In this document: positions 33,613 through 42,384 of the stretch, piece by piece
Layout of the letters: the number at the start of each line of letters is the position of its first letter
Numbering within the stretch: the first letter of the stretch is position 1
Assembly (NCBI RefSeq): GCF_022919575.1
Contig: NZ_CP095071.1
Span: forward strand, 3,978,001 to 4,042,000
Direction: 5' to 3'
DNA length: 64,000 nucleotides
DNA from: Gracilibacillus salinarum
Lineage (GTDB): Bacteria; Bacillota; Bacilli; Bacillales; Amphibacillaceae
Made by a program: the position numbers and the translations under genes
The notes under the pieces: generated by a model
Seen by the model: only the letters and a program-made list of their open reading frames with translations
Databases searched by the model: none
Told to the model about the DNA's origin: nothing

Positions 33613-33996
33613 TTAATGCCGAGGAGAAATCTTAACTGTTGCACTTACCGGTCCTTCCCCTAGCATAGGTGAAAGATAGTTACTGTTGCTGTATTTTTCT
33701 TCATATGCCTGATCAATTTTTTTAGTTAATGCAGGATCCCTTTCGGTAGGTTGAAAAGTGACATCATATTCTTGACCAGCGATGGAAATTTTTCCTGTTT
33801 GTTGCGCAAGAGCGGATTGATACCAGCTTGAGTGCTGACCATTATAAGCTCGGACATATAAGTGATGATCTGCGACAACCGACCAGATCCATGTCGGTGT
33901 TCCAGGCGTTTTGCCGTCACTATAAAAGGGTGAAATATAAAGATCGTCAGTCCTCGAGAATACGTTTAATTGCTCCTCAGTCCAATTCGATTCCAT
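33613..33996 (-). CDS. DUF2255 family protein
   Basis: A 127-residue protein resembling DUF2255, a flavin-reductase-like split barrel (DDLYISPFYSDGKTPGTPTW, VVADHHLYVRAYNGQHSSWY). A nitroreductase-like or F420-type function is possible but not proven. ATG 33996 follows AGGAGGTG; the in-frame GTG at 34005 lies inside that site. It has its own MerR-type promoter. Confidence 0.85.
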   Translation of the reverse strand: MESNWTEEQLNVFSRTDDLYISPFYSDGKTPGTPTWIWSVVADHHLYVRAYNGQHSSWYQSALAQQTGKISIAGQEYDVTFQPTERDPALTKKIDQAYEEKYSNSNYLSPMLGEGPVSATVKISPRH

Positions 33997-34027
33997 TGTG
34001 TTCACCTCCTAATTATTCTATATCGTT

Positions 34028-34058
34028 AGTTTAAAGGTTAGAGTGTGCTTTAAGTCAA
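34028..34058 (-). promoter_or_regulatory. MerR-type promoter of the DUF2255 gene
   Basis: On the minus strand TTGACT (34053-34058), a 19-bp spacer and TAAACT (34028-34033). The spacer begins TAAAGCACACTCTAACC, a degenerate form of the neighbouring dyads. Confidence 0.7.
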
Positions 34059-34076
34059 GATTGTTTTGTATAAAAT

Positions 34077-34107
34077 TTGCCCTCAAGTGTACTTGATGGT
34101 GTATGGT
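34077..34107 (+). promoter_or_regulatory. MerR-type promoter of the acetyltransferase gene
   Basis: TTGCCC (34077-34082), a 19-bp spacer and TATGGT (34102-34107), with the dyad TCAAGT-GT-ACTTGA at 34083-34096. It is divergent from the DUF2255 promoter, 18 bases away. Confidence 0.75.
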
Positions 34108-34168
34108 ATAGATATAGCAGAGTTGAGACAAAGCACGAAAAAAGTTAACTTACACAAGGAGGATTCTG

Positions 34169-34741
34169 ATGGATATCGATGAAATTTTGGCACATCTGAA
34201 CAAAGGAGAGGAAATAGAGGGCGGTTCTGAGATACATCAAATGATGCATAACGTTTCACAACAAGCATTAAAGATAACAGCAGAGCTGAACGGAAAATAC
34301 CATACTCCAGAAGAAATACAGGTATTATTTTCGCAATTGATTGGGAAACAGGTTGACGATACGTTCGCGATGTTTCCGCCTTTTTATACCGACTGTGGCA
34401 AAAATATTCATGTAGGAAAGAACGTCTTCATTAACTCAGGCTGCCGCTTTCAGGATCAGGGTGGCATTACGATTGGTGATGGTGCACTGATTGGGCATAA
34501 TGTGGTGTTGGCTACATTAAATCACAACCCCGATCCCAAAAAGCGCAGCAATCTGCGGCCTGCACCAATTAAGATCGGTGAAAATGTCTGGATAGGTGCA
34601 AATGCAACCGTCCTTCCAGGTGTGACCATTGGTGATGGTGCGATTATTGCAGCAGGTGCTGTAGTGACGAAGGATGTACCGGCTAATGTTGTAGCGGGAG
34701 GATTACCTGCGAAAGTAATAAAAAATATTGAGATTAATTAG
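34169..34741 (+). CDS. Sugar O-acetyltransferase, maltose acetyltransferase type
   Basis: A 190-residue left-handed beta-helix acyltransferase. The hexapeptide repeats are clear ([18 protein letters not shown], then [17 protein letters not shown] and [20 protein letters not shown]), with the catalytic histidine in ATLNHNPDP. The N-terminal domain is shorter than in Maa. ACAAGGAGG precedes the ATG. Its MerR-type promoter suggests it belongs to the local stress regulon; the acceptor is unknown. Confidence 0.93.
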   Translation: MDIDEILAHLNKGEEIEGGSEIHQMMHNVSQQALKITAELNGKYHTPEEIQVLFSQLIGKQVDDTFAMFPPFYTDCGKNIHVGKNVFINSGCRFQDQGGITIGDGALIGHNVVLATLNHNPDPKKRSNLRPAPIKIGENVWIGANATVLPGVTIGDGAIIAAGAVVTKDVPANVVAGGLPAKVIKNIEIN

Positions 34742-34747
34742 TACGTT

Positions 34748-34787
34748 AAAAACACGTTGACAAGTGAGATAGTTGACGTGTTTTTTT
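34748..34787 (+). terminator. Rho-independent terminator
   Basis: AAAAACACGT/ACGTGTTTTTTT with an internal loop, just after the acetyltransferase. Confidence 0.88.
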
Positions 34788-34873
34788 CTGTTTTTTATGT
34801 AGAAATTTAATAGAATAATTGTAATATTATGTTAAAATGGATGGGGATTGTAATAAGATGAAATAAGTTTAAT

Positions 34874-34938
34874 CACGGTGCTAACCGTCTGTAAGATCAG
34901 TGGGGGGTTAAAATCCACTGATCAAAGTCTTACGTTAT
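34874..34938 (+). mobile_element. Family-1 structured element, copy D (65 bp, internally deleted)
   Basis: It starts CACGGTGCTAACCGTCTG after TTTAAT and ends GTCTTACGTTAT. The middle is missing: GTAAGA joins directly to the subterminal hairpin ATCAGTGG/CCACTGAT. Both ends match the long copies. The remainder of 34790-35087 has no gene. Confidence 0.82.
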
Positions 34939-35087
34939 TTTTGCTCTTTTTAACTGCTAGAGTAGAAATAACTATCAGAAAGAAAGTTATGATGCTTTAA
35001 ATATCAAATTGAAAGATATGTTAATGGTGTAGTCTTCAAAGGAATAGACAAAATTGTTTAATTAGAATAGCAACGAGGGGGATTCAT

Positions 35088-35291
35088 ATGAGGAAAGAAA
35101 AAAGGAATACACCTGCTAAAATGCTTCTCTTCTGCGTCCCATTAATCATTATTATATTTAGTGAAAGCATATTAGTTATTAACTCACCTTCTTTTTTTGC
35201 GAGAGTGCTAAACCTCATTGGAGTAATTTTATTAAATATTCAGGTATGTGAAGATTGGATTTCTGGAAAAATTTCTACACATATGAACTGA
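35088..35291 (+). CDS. Small membrane protein
   Basis: A 67-residue protein with a basic N-terminus (RKEKRNTPAK) and two hydrophobic segments (about 12-28 and 36-54). GAGGGGG precedes the ATG. The family is not recognised. The bases after it (35300-35430) contain short open pieces such as MKKNFVKLPNGEEFYSVLK at 35361 and look like gene remains. Confidence 0.55.
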   Translation: MRKEKRNTPAKMLLFCVPLIIIIFSESILVINSPSFFARVLNLIGVILLNIQVCEDWISGKISTHMN

Positions 35292-35479
35292 TAGAAGAGT
35301 TTGACAAGCAACCCAAACAAAAGTGTACATGGATTTTAGTTGGAGTTGCCGTAGTCGTGATTAATGAAAAAGAATTTTGTTAAATTACCAAATGGTGAAG
35401 AATTCTATTCTGTATTGAAATTCGTATTTTGAACAAATGTATTTAACATAATAATCTACTTTTGAGGAAGGTGTCATTA

Positions 35480-35914
35480 ATGTGGAAGCACTATATAAGA
35501 TCAATATCAGACGAATACACCTTCCGACCTCCAGCAACAAACCGGGAAATTAGTCAAATTCGTGAAAAACTAAATGTAGCATTACCAAAAAAATTGCTGG
35601 AATTATTTAGCGAAACCAATGGAATTTTTGATAGCTTCGACTATCCATTAATATGGTTAACTTCACGAATTGTGGAGGATAATTTATTTTTTAGAAACTT
35701 TGCTGACTATAAAGATATTTATATGCCATTTGATCACTTCTTATTTTTTGCTGGTGACGGCAGTGGCGATTTATTTTGCTATAGAATATTGAATGGGAGT
35801 ATTCTAACAGAGGATATTTATGTCTGGAATCATGAAGATGACAGTAGAACATGGGTTGCTTCGTCATTGGAGAAATTTGTAGAAGGTTGGATTACTGGGG
35901 AAATAACTACATAG
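35480..35914 (+). CDS. SMI1/KNR4 family protein
   Basis: A 144-residue protein of the SMI1/KNR4 fold: PPATNREISQIREKL, then PKKLLELFSETNGI, FLFFAGDGSGDLFCY and the C-terminal SLEKFVEGWI. In Bacillus such proteins are mostly immunity factors against polymorphic toxins. No toxin gene is visible in the window, so it is probably an orphan immunity gene. ATG 35480 is taken because GAGGAAGG lies upstream; an in-frame TTG at 35462 overlaps that site. Confidence 0.88.
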   Translation: MWKHYIRSISDEYTFRPPATNREISQIREKLNVALPKKLLELFSETNGIFDSFDYPLIWLTSRIVEDNLFFRNFADYKDIYMPFDHFLFFAGDGSGDLFCYRILNGSILTEDIYVWNHEDDSRTWVASSLEKFVEGWITGEITT

Positions 35915-35953
35915 CTATTGTCATTTCGTTCACACCAGGGGGATAAAATCATT

Positions 35954-36126
35954 ATGTACCTTTTCTTAACCATCATTTCAATTTTAGCTGGAATAGCTCT
36001 TATAAGTATTATAGTCGCTTTTGCTTACGATAAAAAATAGAAAGCATTCATACTCCTGGTTTATTCTGATGATGCTCGTGGTTATTTTGTATATCAGTTG
36101 CAAACCATTACTTGAAGCATTGTAAT
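35954..36126 (+). pseudogene. Remains of a small membrane-protein gene
   Basis: The ATG at 35954 (AGGGGG upstream) encodes 28 residues with one hydrophobic helix, stopping at 36040. Hydrophobic coding sense then continues as KAFILLV and, in a different frame, MMLVVILYISCKPLLEAL to a TAA at 36126. A substitution plus a frameshift in an originally longer membrane protein fits. Alternatively the 28-residue peptide is a gene of its own. Confidence 0.4.
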
Positions 36127-36152
36127 CTATTGTTTATGAGGAGGAGAAATAA

Positions 36153-36470
36153 GTGACAAAATTCGAATGTTCGCACAATACATACAAGATGGAAGCTGAT
36201 TATAGCGCCGATCCTCTGTGGTGCTCAACGTGCGGCTTTAATCTGGAAATGAATGATTTCCCTCTATCTAAACAGTTGAAAGCTGATTTAATGGAATGGA
36301 TGATGGAATATGGCGACATATTGGAACAGACGGATTGGGGCGAAAATATAATGGATGATACTGCTATTTTAATAAAGTCTCATAATAAAAAAGGCCTCCG
36401 TTTGCATCAAAAGTTGAAAATGGAACTTGGAGATGGATATAAGGTAAGTTACGTATATTCTTCACTTTAA
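36153..36470 (+). CDS. Hypothetical protein with Cys/His knuckle
   Basis: A 105-residue soluble protein. FECSHNTYKMEADYSADPLW followed by CSTCGFNL presents three cysteines and a histidine that could bind zinc, and the rest is helical (QLKADLMEWMMEYGDI). It resembles a small conserved Bacillus family often found near immunity genes, but no name is claimed. The start is GTG after AGGAGGAG. Confidence 0.7.
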   Translation: MTKFECSHNTYKMEADYSADPLWCSTCGFNLEMNDFPLSKQLKADLMEWMMEYGDILEQTDWGENIMDDTAILIKSHNKKGLRLHQKLKMELGDGYKVSYVYSSL

Positions 36471-36554
36471 AGCAATAATGATAGCAATTGCTTGGAGATG
36501 AGATTCTGCGGCAATAACTCGTCTTAAAGCTGTTTGAAAAAATGATTTGAGGAC

Positions 36555-36812
36555 GTGTTCATTATCTTTAAATATCTTTCTATGTTATGTGCAGTGACAG
36601 GGATTATATTGTATAACACATTCTATTTGGCATTATTCATCTGGGCGTTAGGCAGTGTATTCGGTGTATTAAGTATTAAGAAAAAGAGAAATGTCTTTGG
36701 TATGTCATTTTTAATCGTAAATGGTCTGGCACTATCACTTGGCCTTTTAGTCCTTCTTTTTATTTTCATTGTTATTATCATTGGCGAACTTTATATTTGG
36801 AAATATTATTGA
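36555..36812 (+). CDS. Small membrane protein
   Basis: An 85-residue very hydrophobic protein with three membrane segments. The start is uncertain: GTG 36555 has only a crowded GAGGA, and ATG 36582 has none. The family is not recognised. It belongs to a run of small membrane-protein genes at 35088-37538. Confidence 0.5.
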   Translation: MFIIFKYLSMLCAVTGIILYNTFYLALFIWALGSVFGVLSIKKKRNVFGMSFLIVNGLALSLGLLVLLFIFIVIIIGELYIWKYY

Positions 36813-36891
36813 GCATGATGCAGATAGAGTTCCAGCTTCTAATAAAAGTGAATTTTTCATGATGAAATAATTGCGAAAGAGGTGCGATGAG

Positions 36892-37056
36892 GTGAGCGTT
36901 TTGAATAAGGTTTTTGATGTTTTTAAGAACATGTTGTTAGATTTAGTTGCTATGAGTAAGGGGTTTGTATATGGTTTTGTAATGTTTGGGCTGTTTGGAG
37001 TAATCATTACCGTTGTTTTATATGGACTCATATATTTGAAGAACATTATCTTTTAA
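36892..37056 (+). CDS. Small membrane protein
   Basis: A 54-residue protein with one or two membrane helices (GFVYGFVMFGLFGVIITVVL). The GTG start follows AGAGGTG. Unknown function. It is 50 bases before the next gene. Confidence 0.5.
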   Translation: MSVLNKVFDVFKNMLLDLVAMSKGFVYGFVMFGLFGVIITVVLYGLIYLKNIIF

Positions 37057-37106
37057 TGACTAAATGAATAATCTGAATATTTTGTTTAAAAGATTGGGGG
37101 GAGTAA

Positions 37107-37538
37107 ATGAATTACACTGCAAAAATGCCATCAGATGTTCAAGTGCTTAATACCGTATTAATGTTTTTTTTAATACTTATGAATGACCATGTTATTTTGG
37201 ATTATTTTATAATTATTTTATTTTTATTTTCTCTTTTATCATTTTTTCTGAAATATACTCTGAGTATTGATGAGGACGCTCTATTATATAAGATACATAT
37301 TTTCACAATACCAATTTACAAAAAAGTAATGCAGTCTAATCAGATTGTGAGCATGAAGTGTAAGCGTGTTGGCTGGGCGAAGAAATGTGTCGTTGTGCAA
37401 ACCAATAAAGGACTTAATGTTCGTATTATTAATTTCTATCCAATGGAGATTTATAAGGATTTAATCAATTATGCTGATCAACGTGATATCCCTGTACTTA
37501 AGTCTAAGGATTATTTGATTTTAGAAAGAAAAAGATAG
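37107..37538 (+). CDS. Membrane protein with PH-like cytosolic domain
   Basis: A 143-residue protein with two N-terminal membrane segments (about 13-31 and 34-51), then about 90 residues of alternating hydrophobic strands (LSIDEDALLYKIHIFTIPIY onward) that look like a bPH or YdbT-like domain. GGGGGAG precedes the ATG. No function can be named. Confidence 0.6.
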   Translation: MNYTAKMPSDVQVLNTVLMFFLILMNDHVILDYFIIILFLFSLLSFFLKYTLSIDEDALLYKIHIFTIPIYKKVMQSNQIVSMKCKRVGWAKKCVVVQTNKGLNVRIINFYPMEIYKDLINYADQRDIPVLKSKDYLILERKR

Positions 37539-37629
37539 TGTTGTCGTGTTGTCTTGCAATTCCAGATCATTAAATTGCTGCTAGGGATATGAAACCGTAT
37601 ATCTAGTTGTATTACTGCAAAAAAGAGCT

Positions 37630-37851
37630 AGTTTTATGGGTGCGCTAGTGGAACATATTCACCTGCTCTGGATTTGATCATTGAAATCTACTTGGATTGT
37701 TATGAAGAGACAGGAGCGAAAAGATTCGAAAAGAATTAGCGAAGTGTTTTGGTTGACTTGTTTTGGATGGGAAAGAACAATGATTTCATTTTTAAAACCG
37801 GCAAGCTATTGTTAAAAGGTGACGAGGGTAAAGATGGTTCTATATATTATT
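37630..37851 (+). pseudogene. Degraded C-terminal gene fragment
   Basis: One frame reads SPALDLIIEIYLDCYEETGA then KRFEKN and stops near 37740. Another frame directly after reads VLVDLFWMGKNNDFIFKTGK and LLLKGDEGKDGS to a stop at 37851. Both have the composition of real protein, so this appears to be the end of a decayed gene with at least one frameshift. No start or family was found. Confidence 0.45.
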
Positions 37852-37968
37852 AGAAAAACTCGGTCTTCGCCTCGTCTATTAGCGAGTGCCGAAGTTTTTC
37901 TTATACTTGGTACATACTAATTTTCACTACGTCGAACTTCTTCATTGCTAAAATTTTATACTTTCCTA
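37850..37968 (-). repeat. Family-2 hairpin repeat, copy c (inverted)
   Basis: Read on the minus strand it has GTAGGAAAGTATAAAATTTT, GAAGAAGTTCGACGTAGTG, CCAAGTATAAGAAAAAC and TTCGGCACTCGC, as in the copy at 62971. The hairpin arm GCCGAG is altered here to ACCGAG. Confidence 0.85.
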
Positions 37969-37976
37969 CCGTACAA

Positions 37977-38026
37977 AAAAAGAACCGTATCTAATGTTTA
38001 TACAAACACTAGATACGGTTCTTTTT
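37977..38026. terminator. Terminator of the SDR gene
   Basis: An AAAAAGAACCGTATCTA/TAGATACGGTTCTTTTT stem with an inner loop, facing both ways, downstream of the minus-strand dehydrogenase gene. Confidence 0.9.
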
Positions 38027-38067
38027 ACTTGCTACTCAACGTTAATGAAATTTTATTATATCATCGT

Positions 38068-38820
38068 TTAAATAGCTGTAAAGCCACCATCAATTGGAAC
38101 AACAGCGCCATTTATATATGCAGCATCTTCACTTAGCAAGAAGGCGACTGTGTTGGCAACTTCTTTTGGTTGACCTAAACGTTTCTGAGGCACTGGGTCG
38201 ATTGCGTTTTTTGCTGCGTCTGGATTTCTTTCCATAAAATGTGCTACCATAGGAGTTTCCGTTGCTCCTGGAGCTACTGCATTAGAACGAATTCCTTGTG
38301 CAGCATACTCAGCGGCAATTGTTTTAGTAATACCTATGATACCATGCTTTGTCGCTGAATAAGTTCCTACTGTTTCTTGACCTACAAGACCGGCTGTAGA
38401 AGAAGTATTAACAATAGCACCTCCACCATTCTTAAGCATAACCTCTAATACATACTTAATACCATATAATGCACCACGCATATTAATATCAATTACTTGA
38501 TCAATCTGTTCAATTGTATTTTCAACAAAATTAGTCCCAGGCCCGGAAATACCTGCATTATTGTAAAACATATCGATCGTACCAAATTCTTTTACTGTTT
38601 GATCAACATAATTTTTCACATCTTCTGCCTTACTAACATCTGCCTTAACAAATATAGCCTTGGCTCCATTTTCTTCGATCATTTTTACCGTTTCTTGGCC
38701 ACCATCTTCTGATATATCCACCACACTGACATTAATACCTTTTTCTGCTAATTTAACAGCTACCGATTGTCCTAGTCCACTTCCCGCACCCGTTACAACT
38801 GCAACTTTTTGACGTGTCAT
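38068..38820 (-). CDS. Short-chain dehydrogenase/reductase
   Basis: A 250-residue classical SDR. The cofactor motif is TGAGSGLG (residues 11-18), the structural NNAG, catalytic Ser in NTSSTAG, and YSATKHG with Tyr and Lys. It resembles 3-oxoacyl-ACP reductase FabG and glucose dehydrogenase; the substrate is unknown. ATG 38820 follows AAAGGAGATG; the frame open to 38865 has no site. It is monocistronic. Confidence 0.93.
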   Translation of the reverse strand: MTRQKVAVVTGAGSGLGQSVAVKLAEKGINVSVVDISEDGGQETVKMIEENGAKAIFVKADVSKAEDVKNYVDQTVKEFGTIDMFYNNAGISGPGTNFVENTIEQIDQVIDINMRGALYGIKYVLEVMLKNGGGAIVNTSSTAGLVGQETVGTYSATKHGIIGITKTIAAEYAAQGIRSNAVAPGATETPMVAHFMERNPDAAKNAIDPVPQKRLGQPKEVANTVAFLLSEDAAYINGAVVPIDGGFTAI

Positions 38821-39080
38821 ATGTCCATCTCCTTTATGTAAGTTGAAAGCAAATAAAAAGTACATTGCATTTATTGTTTAATAAAATGCTGTGTTTGTCA
38901 ATAAAGTTGTCTCATTACTACTGATCAAATTTATCCATAAGAAGGTTATCTTTTTTGTAATATATAACGATAACCAGCCATGTTTAACAGCAGCAGATTA
39001 CAAGAAAATTTAGGCGGTGTCTGAAAGAGGATAGAGAATTTATAATGAAAGAGGGACAGATTTTCTGCCCCTCTGTCCCA

Positions 39081-41141
39081 TTAAAGTTCTATTGAATTAC
39101 CTACTTCAATTAAGGAATTTTTTACCTTTTCCAGTCCTAATTTATCTAGTTGGTCATTGTCAATGTCTGCTTCAATATCGTAATAATAATTTCCGTCATA
39201 CAAGAACAGAATTAGATGTTCCTCATTGAATAAAGCTTCTGTTCCGTTAGAGAGCTCTATCGATTCATTTTCTTCCCAATCATAGAAAGTAGGTTCATCT
39301 TGTAAGATTTCCAGGTCTACAGCAATGTCATTTTCTCCATCACCATAATAAGAGACGACATATTTATGTGTGTTATCGCTGGCATAATGATATACATTAT
39401 GACTAGAGATGATTACATCCTCGATCGGCAGTCTAGTTGGAAAATTTACTTGCTCTATTGGAAGCTCATGTGGTGTTTCTCCAGCTTCTGCAAAAGAATA
39501 TGCTAAAGCAAGATATTCTTCTTCGCTAAAATCTTCGCCATCGATGATATAACACCAATCATTTTTTACAAATGACAGTTCACCCTCATCATTATTGTAT
39601 AGGTAAAAGTAATAATCGATGCCATCTTTTGTTTCTACAAGTTCTAAGTCATCATTATAACAAGATTCTTTTTGGTCCTCCTCCGCATTATCAAATGCTT
39701 GAAATGACATATCAGTCCGCTTGTTAGAGTCAGTTGCAAACCTGATCGTTTGACCATAGGTATCCATACCAACACTGTAGTTAATCCGGTTAACTTCTTC
39801 AGGGAATTCTGTAGGATAATGAAGCGCGGCAGTGTTATTCCAAATTTTCTGATACATTGTTGTCAAGTCTTCATTTACTTCAGAAAAAGGAATACTGTCT
39901 GAACTTACTGATGAATCCATTCCAGGTCTGGTCATTTTTTCCAAGTTTTCCTCCTGTGCAAGAAAATCCGTTGTCGCATAGGAAGTAACCTCTCCAAGTG
40001 CCGCCTGATAAAGATAATTAACTTTCACTTCATCGCTCTCTTTATCAGCATAGATGATAGATATTCCATCACCTGAGAGTGTATAGTATCCAGCATAAGT
40101 ACTGTTGAAATCTAGATTAGGCAGTTGATAGGTTAGCTTTTCAGGGATCGAGTGGATATATAAATCCTCAGATTCTACTAAGAGGATTCTTCCGTTGTTA
40201 TCTATATCTCCCACATCATCATATTCAAAATCTGTATAGCTCTGGGTTTCGCCTGTTTCCAGGTTCATAAAGTTATGACTTTGATATAATGGGTCTGGCG
40301 AATTTTCACTTATCTCAAAATAGGCATATTCTCCATTTGGTGAAAGTTTTCTATTATAGAGAAAAAGATCTTCTGTATCAAATTGTTCATGATAGGAATC
40401 CAAGTTCACTAATTCCTCGAGATTTCCTGTTTCACGATCTAATAGGTATAGTCGGTAAAATGCATCTACAAGCAATTGCTGTCCATCATTAGTAATGGAA
40501 ATTTCATCAAATGATTCTGATTCATGACCTGTCATGTCAGGTAAATTATATTCTTCGCTTTCCTTCGCTTCGGGATTATAAACAGTAAGAATGTCACCAT
40601 CGATGGACCTGAGTATGACTTCCATCTCATTCGTAATGCCTTTTACTTCGCTGCCGTAGTTTTCAAAAGTTGGTTCATTATGAACGATCTCCTCTTTTTG
40701 CGAATCATATATCATGAATTCATGATCCATTTTTAGGCAATTTAGGATTATATATTGGCCATTTGGAGAAACTTGAGCTTGCCGACAAGATTCCTCTTCG
40801 TTATCAGAGGTAGAAAGATCGTTCAGATCAATCGCTTCATTTCCTTCATATTTTAGATAATTGCTACGCTCATCTTCCCGTTTGATTGATTCCACAGTAG
40901 AGAATAATACTGTACTAGCATCATTGGAAATTTTGACACTATGAATATCATAGGTGGCATTTTCCGGTTCTTCATATGTAAATAAGGCTTTTTTTTCGAG
41001 ACTTGCTTCGTTTTCTTCTTCAGTCGGTTCATTCCCGCTTATCGTTTCCGTCAAGTTCTGGGAAGAATCTTTTGACGATGAACATGCTGCAAGTAAAAAT
41101 AACGATGCGATTAATCCAATTAGATAAATATTTTTGGTCAT
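39081..41141 (-). CDS. Large acidic lipoprotein with propeller-like repeats
   Basis: A 686-residue protein with a lipoprotein signal (LFLLAACSSS, lipidated Cys20). Residues 50-400 contain repeated segments such as VKISNDASTVLFST, VSPNGQYIILNC and LSPNGEYAYFEIS, like WD40/TolB beta-propeller blades. The C-terminal 230 residues are a separate acidic domain (YYFYLYNNDEGELSFVKNDW). Strong acidity fits a salt-adapted cell surface. The function is unknown. AAGGAGTG precedes the ATG. A GGGACAGA/TCTGTCCC stem lies just after the stop. Confidence 0.75.
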   Translation of the reverse strand: MTKNIYLIGLIASLFLLAACSSSKDSSQNLTETISGNEPTEEENEASLEKKALFTYEEPENATYDIHSVKISNDASTVLFSTVESIKREDERSNYLKYEGNEAIDLNDLSTSDNEEESCRQAQVSPNGQYIILNCLKMDHEFMIYDSQKEEIVHNEPTFENYGSEVKGITNEMEVILRSIDGDILTVYNPEAKESEEYNLPDMTGHESESFDEISITNDGQQLLVDAFYRLYLLDRETGNLEELVNLDSYHEQFDTEDLFLYNRKLSPNGEYAYFEISENSPDPLYQSHNFMNLETGETQSYTDFEYDDVGDIDNNGRILLVESEDLYIHSIPEKLTYQLPNLDFNSTYAGYYTLSGDGISIIYADKESDEVKVNYLYQAALGEVTSYATTDFLAQEENLEKMTRPGMDSSVSSDSIPFSEVNEDLTTMYQKIWNNTAALHYPTEFPEEVNRINYSVGMDTYGQTIRFATDSNKRTDMSFQAFDNAEEDQKESCYNDDLELVETKDGIDYYFYLYNNDEGELSFVKNDWCYIIDGEDFSEEEYLALAYSFAEAGETPHELPIEQVNFPTRLPIEDVIISSHNVYHYASDNTHKYVVSYYGDGENDIAVDLEILQDEPTFYDWEENESIELSNGTEALFNEEHLILFLYDGNYYYDIEADIDNDQLDKLGLEKVKNSLIEVGNSIEL

Positions 41142-41489
41142 GTTAACACTCCTTCATTTGACATACTCGCTTATTATAACAAAAACAGATTACCAATATT
41201 GGAAAAATTAGATAAAATGATTCTATTTCCCTAAAAAAATATGCTAATTGAAAAAAATACAGATATATAGATGTGGGTCAATTATATTATTTCCAAAAGT
41301 GAAAAAAGTTAATGAATCAATCAAATAATCATATTTACCAATAACTTCATATTTGGGTCCCCAAGTGGGATGCACTAAATGCTTATTTTAATTCTTCTTG
41401 GGTAATGTGATATTATGAAATAATTACAAAAAGTAGTAAAAACAAGGCTTTTCTTACATTTTTTTGCATTAATCTTACCTTATTTCTTA
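41142..41489. other. Intergenic region without recognised feature
   Basis: AT-rich sequence between the lipoprotein gene and the tetR remains. No gene, repeat or strong operator was recognised. Confidence 0.4.
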
Positions 41490-42135
41490 AAAAGCTTCCG
41501 TAAGAGGAAGTTCTTGAAGCGGGATTAGAAGTTTTTGCAAGAAGAGGTTACTATAATACAACTACTGCACACATTGCAGAAAAAGCAGGCATATCACAGC
41601 CTTATGTCTTTCGATTTTTTATAACAAAGGAAGAATTGTTTATTGCAGCTTTAGTATCAATTTTTGACCGTTATTATTGATCAATCACTAAATAAATGAA
41701 GACGGTGAAAAATATGAGATTAGCCAAAATAGACTACGTTTCGATTGGACTAATTGTTGTTTGTGTCATTAGTTGGTTGGACTAGTTGGAATGATCAACC
41801 CTGTTGAAAGGATTCTTCATACTTTTAAGCATGTGGATACTGCTCCTGAACAACTTGTTGAAGAGATGGTCACAGCATATGAAGAGCTTTCTGCATTATA
41901 TCCTAATGAAATCGCATTACAGGTGATAGGAATTTCCGTTACACAAAGCGCTGTGCGAAATGCAACACAAAAAGGGTTGTTGAGCATCCATAATTATACC
42001 ATAGATCGATTTAAAGCAGCAGGGATTAAGAATGTGGAAAAGGAAGTTACGACATTTTTGGCGAGAGGAATATTATGTAATATTTCTTATTTCATAGATC
42101 TTCATGAGCTAATTGATGGTAAAAAAAATCAATAA
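41490..42135 (+). pseudogene. Interrupted TetR family regulator gene
   Basis: From 41508 a frame reads EVLEAGLEVFARRGYYNTTT, AHIAEKAGISQPYVFRFF and KEELFIAALVSIFDR, a TetR DNA-binding domain, and stops near 41680. The ligand-binding half resumes at about 41809 as RILHTFKHVDTAPEQLVEEM and runs to 42135. About 138 bp of foreign sequence (41671-41808) split the two. It includes a small frame MRLAKIDYVSIGLIVV... and ATTGATCAATCACTAA. A further frameshift is likely before 41508 because AAAAGCTTCCGTAAGAGG is in another frame. No functional repressor is expected. Confidence 0.85.
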
Positions 42136-42169
42136 TCCAGTTTAGGTGATTTCACGGGAGGTGTTATAG

Positions 42170-42250
42170 ATGAGTACAAACAATATGAAGAATTCTATTG
42201 TATTAGGTATTATAGCTATCGTGGTCGTATTGTTCACATTTTGGGATTAA
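42170..42250 (+). CDS. 26-residue membrane peptide
   Basis: A short frame with an excellent GGGAGGTG six bases before the ATG: MSTNNMKNS, then a hydrophobic helix (IVLGIIAIVVVLFTF) ending WD. Single-helix peptides of this size are known in Bacillus, but no family was recognised. Confidence 0.45.
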   Translation: MSTNNMKNSIVLGIIAIVVVLFTFWD

Positions 42251-42384
42251 GATAAAAAGCTTTATCTGTTAGAGGTATTTCATCTTAATCTTTCCTGTAG
42301 GAGGATGGAAATAGCAGAGTCGCTAACATCCTATTTTTTATTATTTTTATGATTGATTAATCACTAACTAAAGGAGTTTTGTAA

